Part shown: one piece after another, positions 7,486 through 7,672 of the stretch | How the letters are laid out: each line of letters opens with the position of its first letter | Position numbering within the stretch: the stretch's first letter is position 1 | Assembly (NCBI GenBank): GCA_004028495.1 | Contig: MTKS01000065.1 | Location: 1-7,672 of the forward strand | Source of the DNA: Candidatus Electrothrix marina | GTDB lineage: Bacteria; Desulfobacterota; Desulfobulbia; Desulfobulbales; Desulfobulbaceae | DNA length: 7,672 nt | Direction of reading: 5' to 3' | Translations under genes and position numbers: made by a program | The notes under the pieces: model-generated | Seen by the model: the letters and a program-made list of their open reading frames with translations, nothing else | The model's database searches: none | Told to the model about the DNA's origin: nothing

Positions 7486-7498
7486 CCCTAGACTAGGG
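7486..7498. promoter_or_regulatory. 13-base palindrome at the predicted transcription start, candidate operator
   Basis: CCCTAG and CTAGGG flank a single A, a perfect inverted repeat that holds two copies of CTAG, a tetramer that is scarce in many bacterial genomes. Its edge at 7498 is 7 bases from the -10 box, so it would begin at or next to +1. This is a common place for a repressor to block initiation. Binding protein unknown; no regulator gene is present in the window. Confidence 0.45.
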
Positions 7499-7504
7499 CT
7501 GTCC

Positions 7505-7534
7505 AGCATACTCAATACGATATAAGAATGTCAA
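7505..7534 (-). promoter_or_regulatory. Sigma70-type promoter for the epimerase/glycosyltransferase cluster
   Basis: On the minus strand a perfect -35 box TTGACA (7534-7529) is followed after an 18-base spacer by TATGCT (7510-7505), four of six matches to TATAAT. Transcription would start near 7498 and read the first epimerase after a leader of about 150 bases. Orientation, position and the lack of another equally good candidate support it. Tight gene spacing suggests it serves at least the two epimerases and the GT2 gene. Confidence 0.55.
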
Positions 7535-7557
7535 GTCCGCCATGTTCAAACTTAATC

Positions 7558-7647
7558 TTATAATTCCACATTCATAATATCCAGATGACCCTGTTTAACT
7601 AGCCGAAAATGCTCATCCATTTCATCTTCTCGCCTGATTTTTCGCAT
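7558..7647 (-). CDS. Possible 29-codon ORF or gene remnant upstream of the promoter
   Basis: ATG at 7647 to TAA at 7558-7560 encodes 29 residues ending KQGHLDIMNVEL, a charged, ordinary-looking C-terminus. There is an in-frame TAG two codons before the ATG and no ribosome site. Another frame from the window edge ends at 7622 after 16 residues, so the two together could be a frameshifted tail of a decayed gene. I do not recognise the protein. It ends 23 bases before the -35 box of the cluster promoter. Confidence 0.2.
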   Translation of the reverse strand: MRKIRREDEMDEHFRLVKQGHLDIMNVEL

Positions 7648-7672
7648 AATCTACACGATTGATAATTTTGAG

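Larger units (their letters stand above)
7479..7538. repeat. Pair of GTCAAGTCC direct repeats spanning the promoter
   Basis: GTCAAGTCC occurs at 7479-7487 and 7530-7538, starts 51 bases apart (about five helical turns). On the minus strand each reads GGACTTGAC. The upstream copy contains most of the -35 box, and the downstream copy lies just after the transcription start, next to the palindrome. They could be paired sites for one regulator, or a duplicated -35-like element. Confidence 0.35.
7345..7672. other. Upstream intergenic and leader region of the cluster
   Basis: These 328 bases carry no confident gene. From the far end towards the first epimerase they contain a 29-codon minus-strand ORF of doubtful status, a TTGACA promoter, a 13-base palindrome at the predicted transcription start, a leader of about 150 bases with an AT-rich inverted repeat, and a nine-codon ORF overlapping the epimerase start. 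I find no known riboswitch and no ops/JUMPstart element (GGCGGTAG) on either strand. A minus-strand frame open from the window edge ends at TGA 7622-7624 after 16 residues and might be the tail of an upstream gene, but it is too short to judge. Confidence 0.6.

Overview
This window is one block of bacterial surface-glycan genes. All five confident genes lie on the minus strand, so transcription runs from high to low coordinates. In transcription order they are: two NAD-dependent sugar epimerases of the extended SDR superfamily, both closest in motif pattern to the CDP-paratose 2-epimerase (tyvelose epimerase) group; a family 2 glycosyltransferase of the dolichyl-phosphate-mannose-synthase type; and two large multi-spanning membrane proteins that look like GT-C glycosyltransferases. 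I see no RNA genes, insertion sequences, CRISPR arrays or phage genes. The organism cannot be named from the sequence. Moderate-to-low GC and this kind of envelope cluster would suit a Gram-negative such as a Desulfobacterota member, but that is a weak inference.

Layout: 7345-7672 is upstream non-coding DNA. It holds a good sigma70-type promoter with a 13-base palindrome at the predicted transcription start, a leader of about 150 bases, and two tiny ORFs of uncertain status. The first epimerase (6271-7344) and second epimerase (5198-6262) are 8 bases apart, and the second has a clear Shine-Dalgarno that overlaps the stop codon of the first. The second epimerase and the GT2 gene (4461-5201) overlap by ATGA. 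A 68-base gap separates GT2 from membrane protein 1 (2194-4392), and a 124-base gap separates that from membrane protein 2 (87-2042). A hairpin at 18-39 may end the transcript. Membrane protein 2 looks more GC-rich than membrane protein 1 (roughly mid-40s against upper-30s percent, judged from sampled lines).

How the genes could work together (inference): the epimerases finish a nucleotide-activated, possibly dideoxy or deoxy, sugar. The GT2 enzyme loads a sugar onto a polyprenyl-phosphate carrier. The GT-C proteins use the lipid-linked sugar on the outer face of the membrane to decorate a surface glycan. No flippase, polymerase, or full sugar-synthesis pathway is inside the window, so the final product is unknown. 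The most notable details are a Phe in place of the SDR catalytic Tyr in the second epimerase, the tandem pairing of two diverged epimerases, the similar layout of the two membrane proteins, and the promoter/palindrome arrangement.
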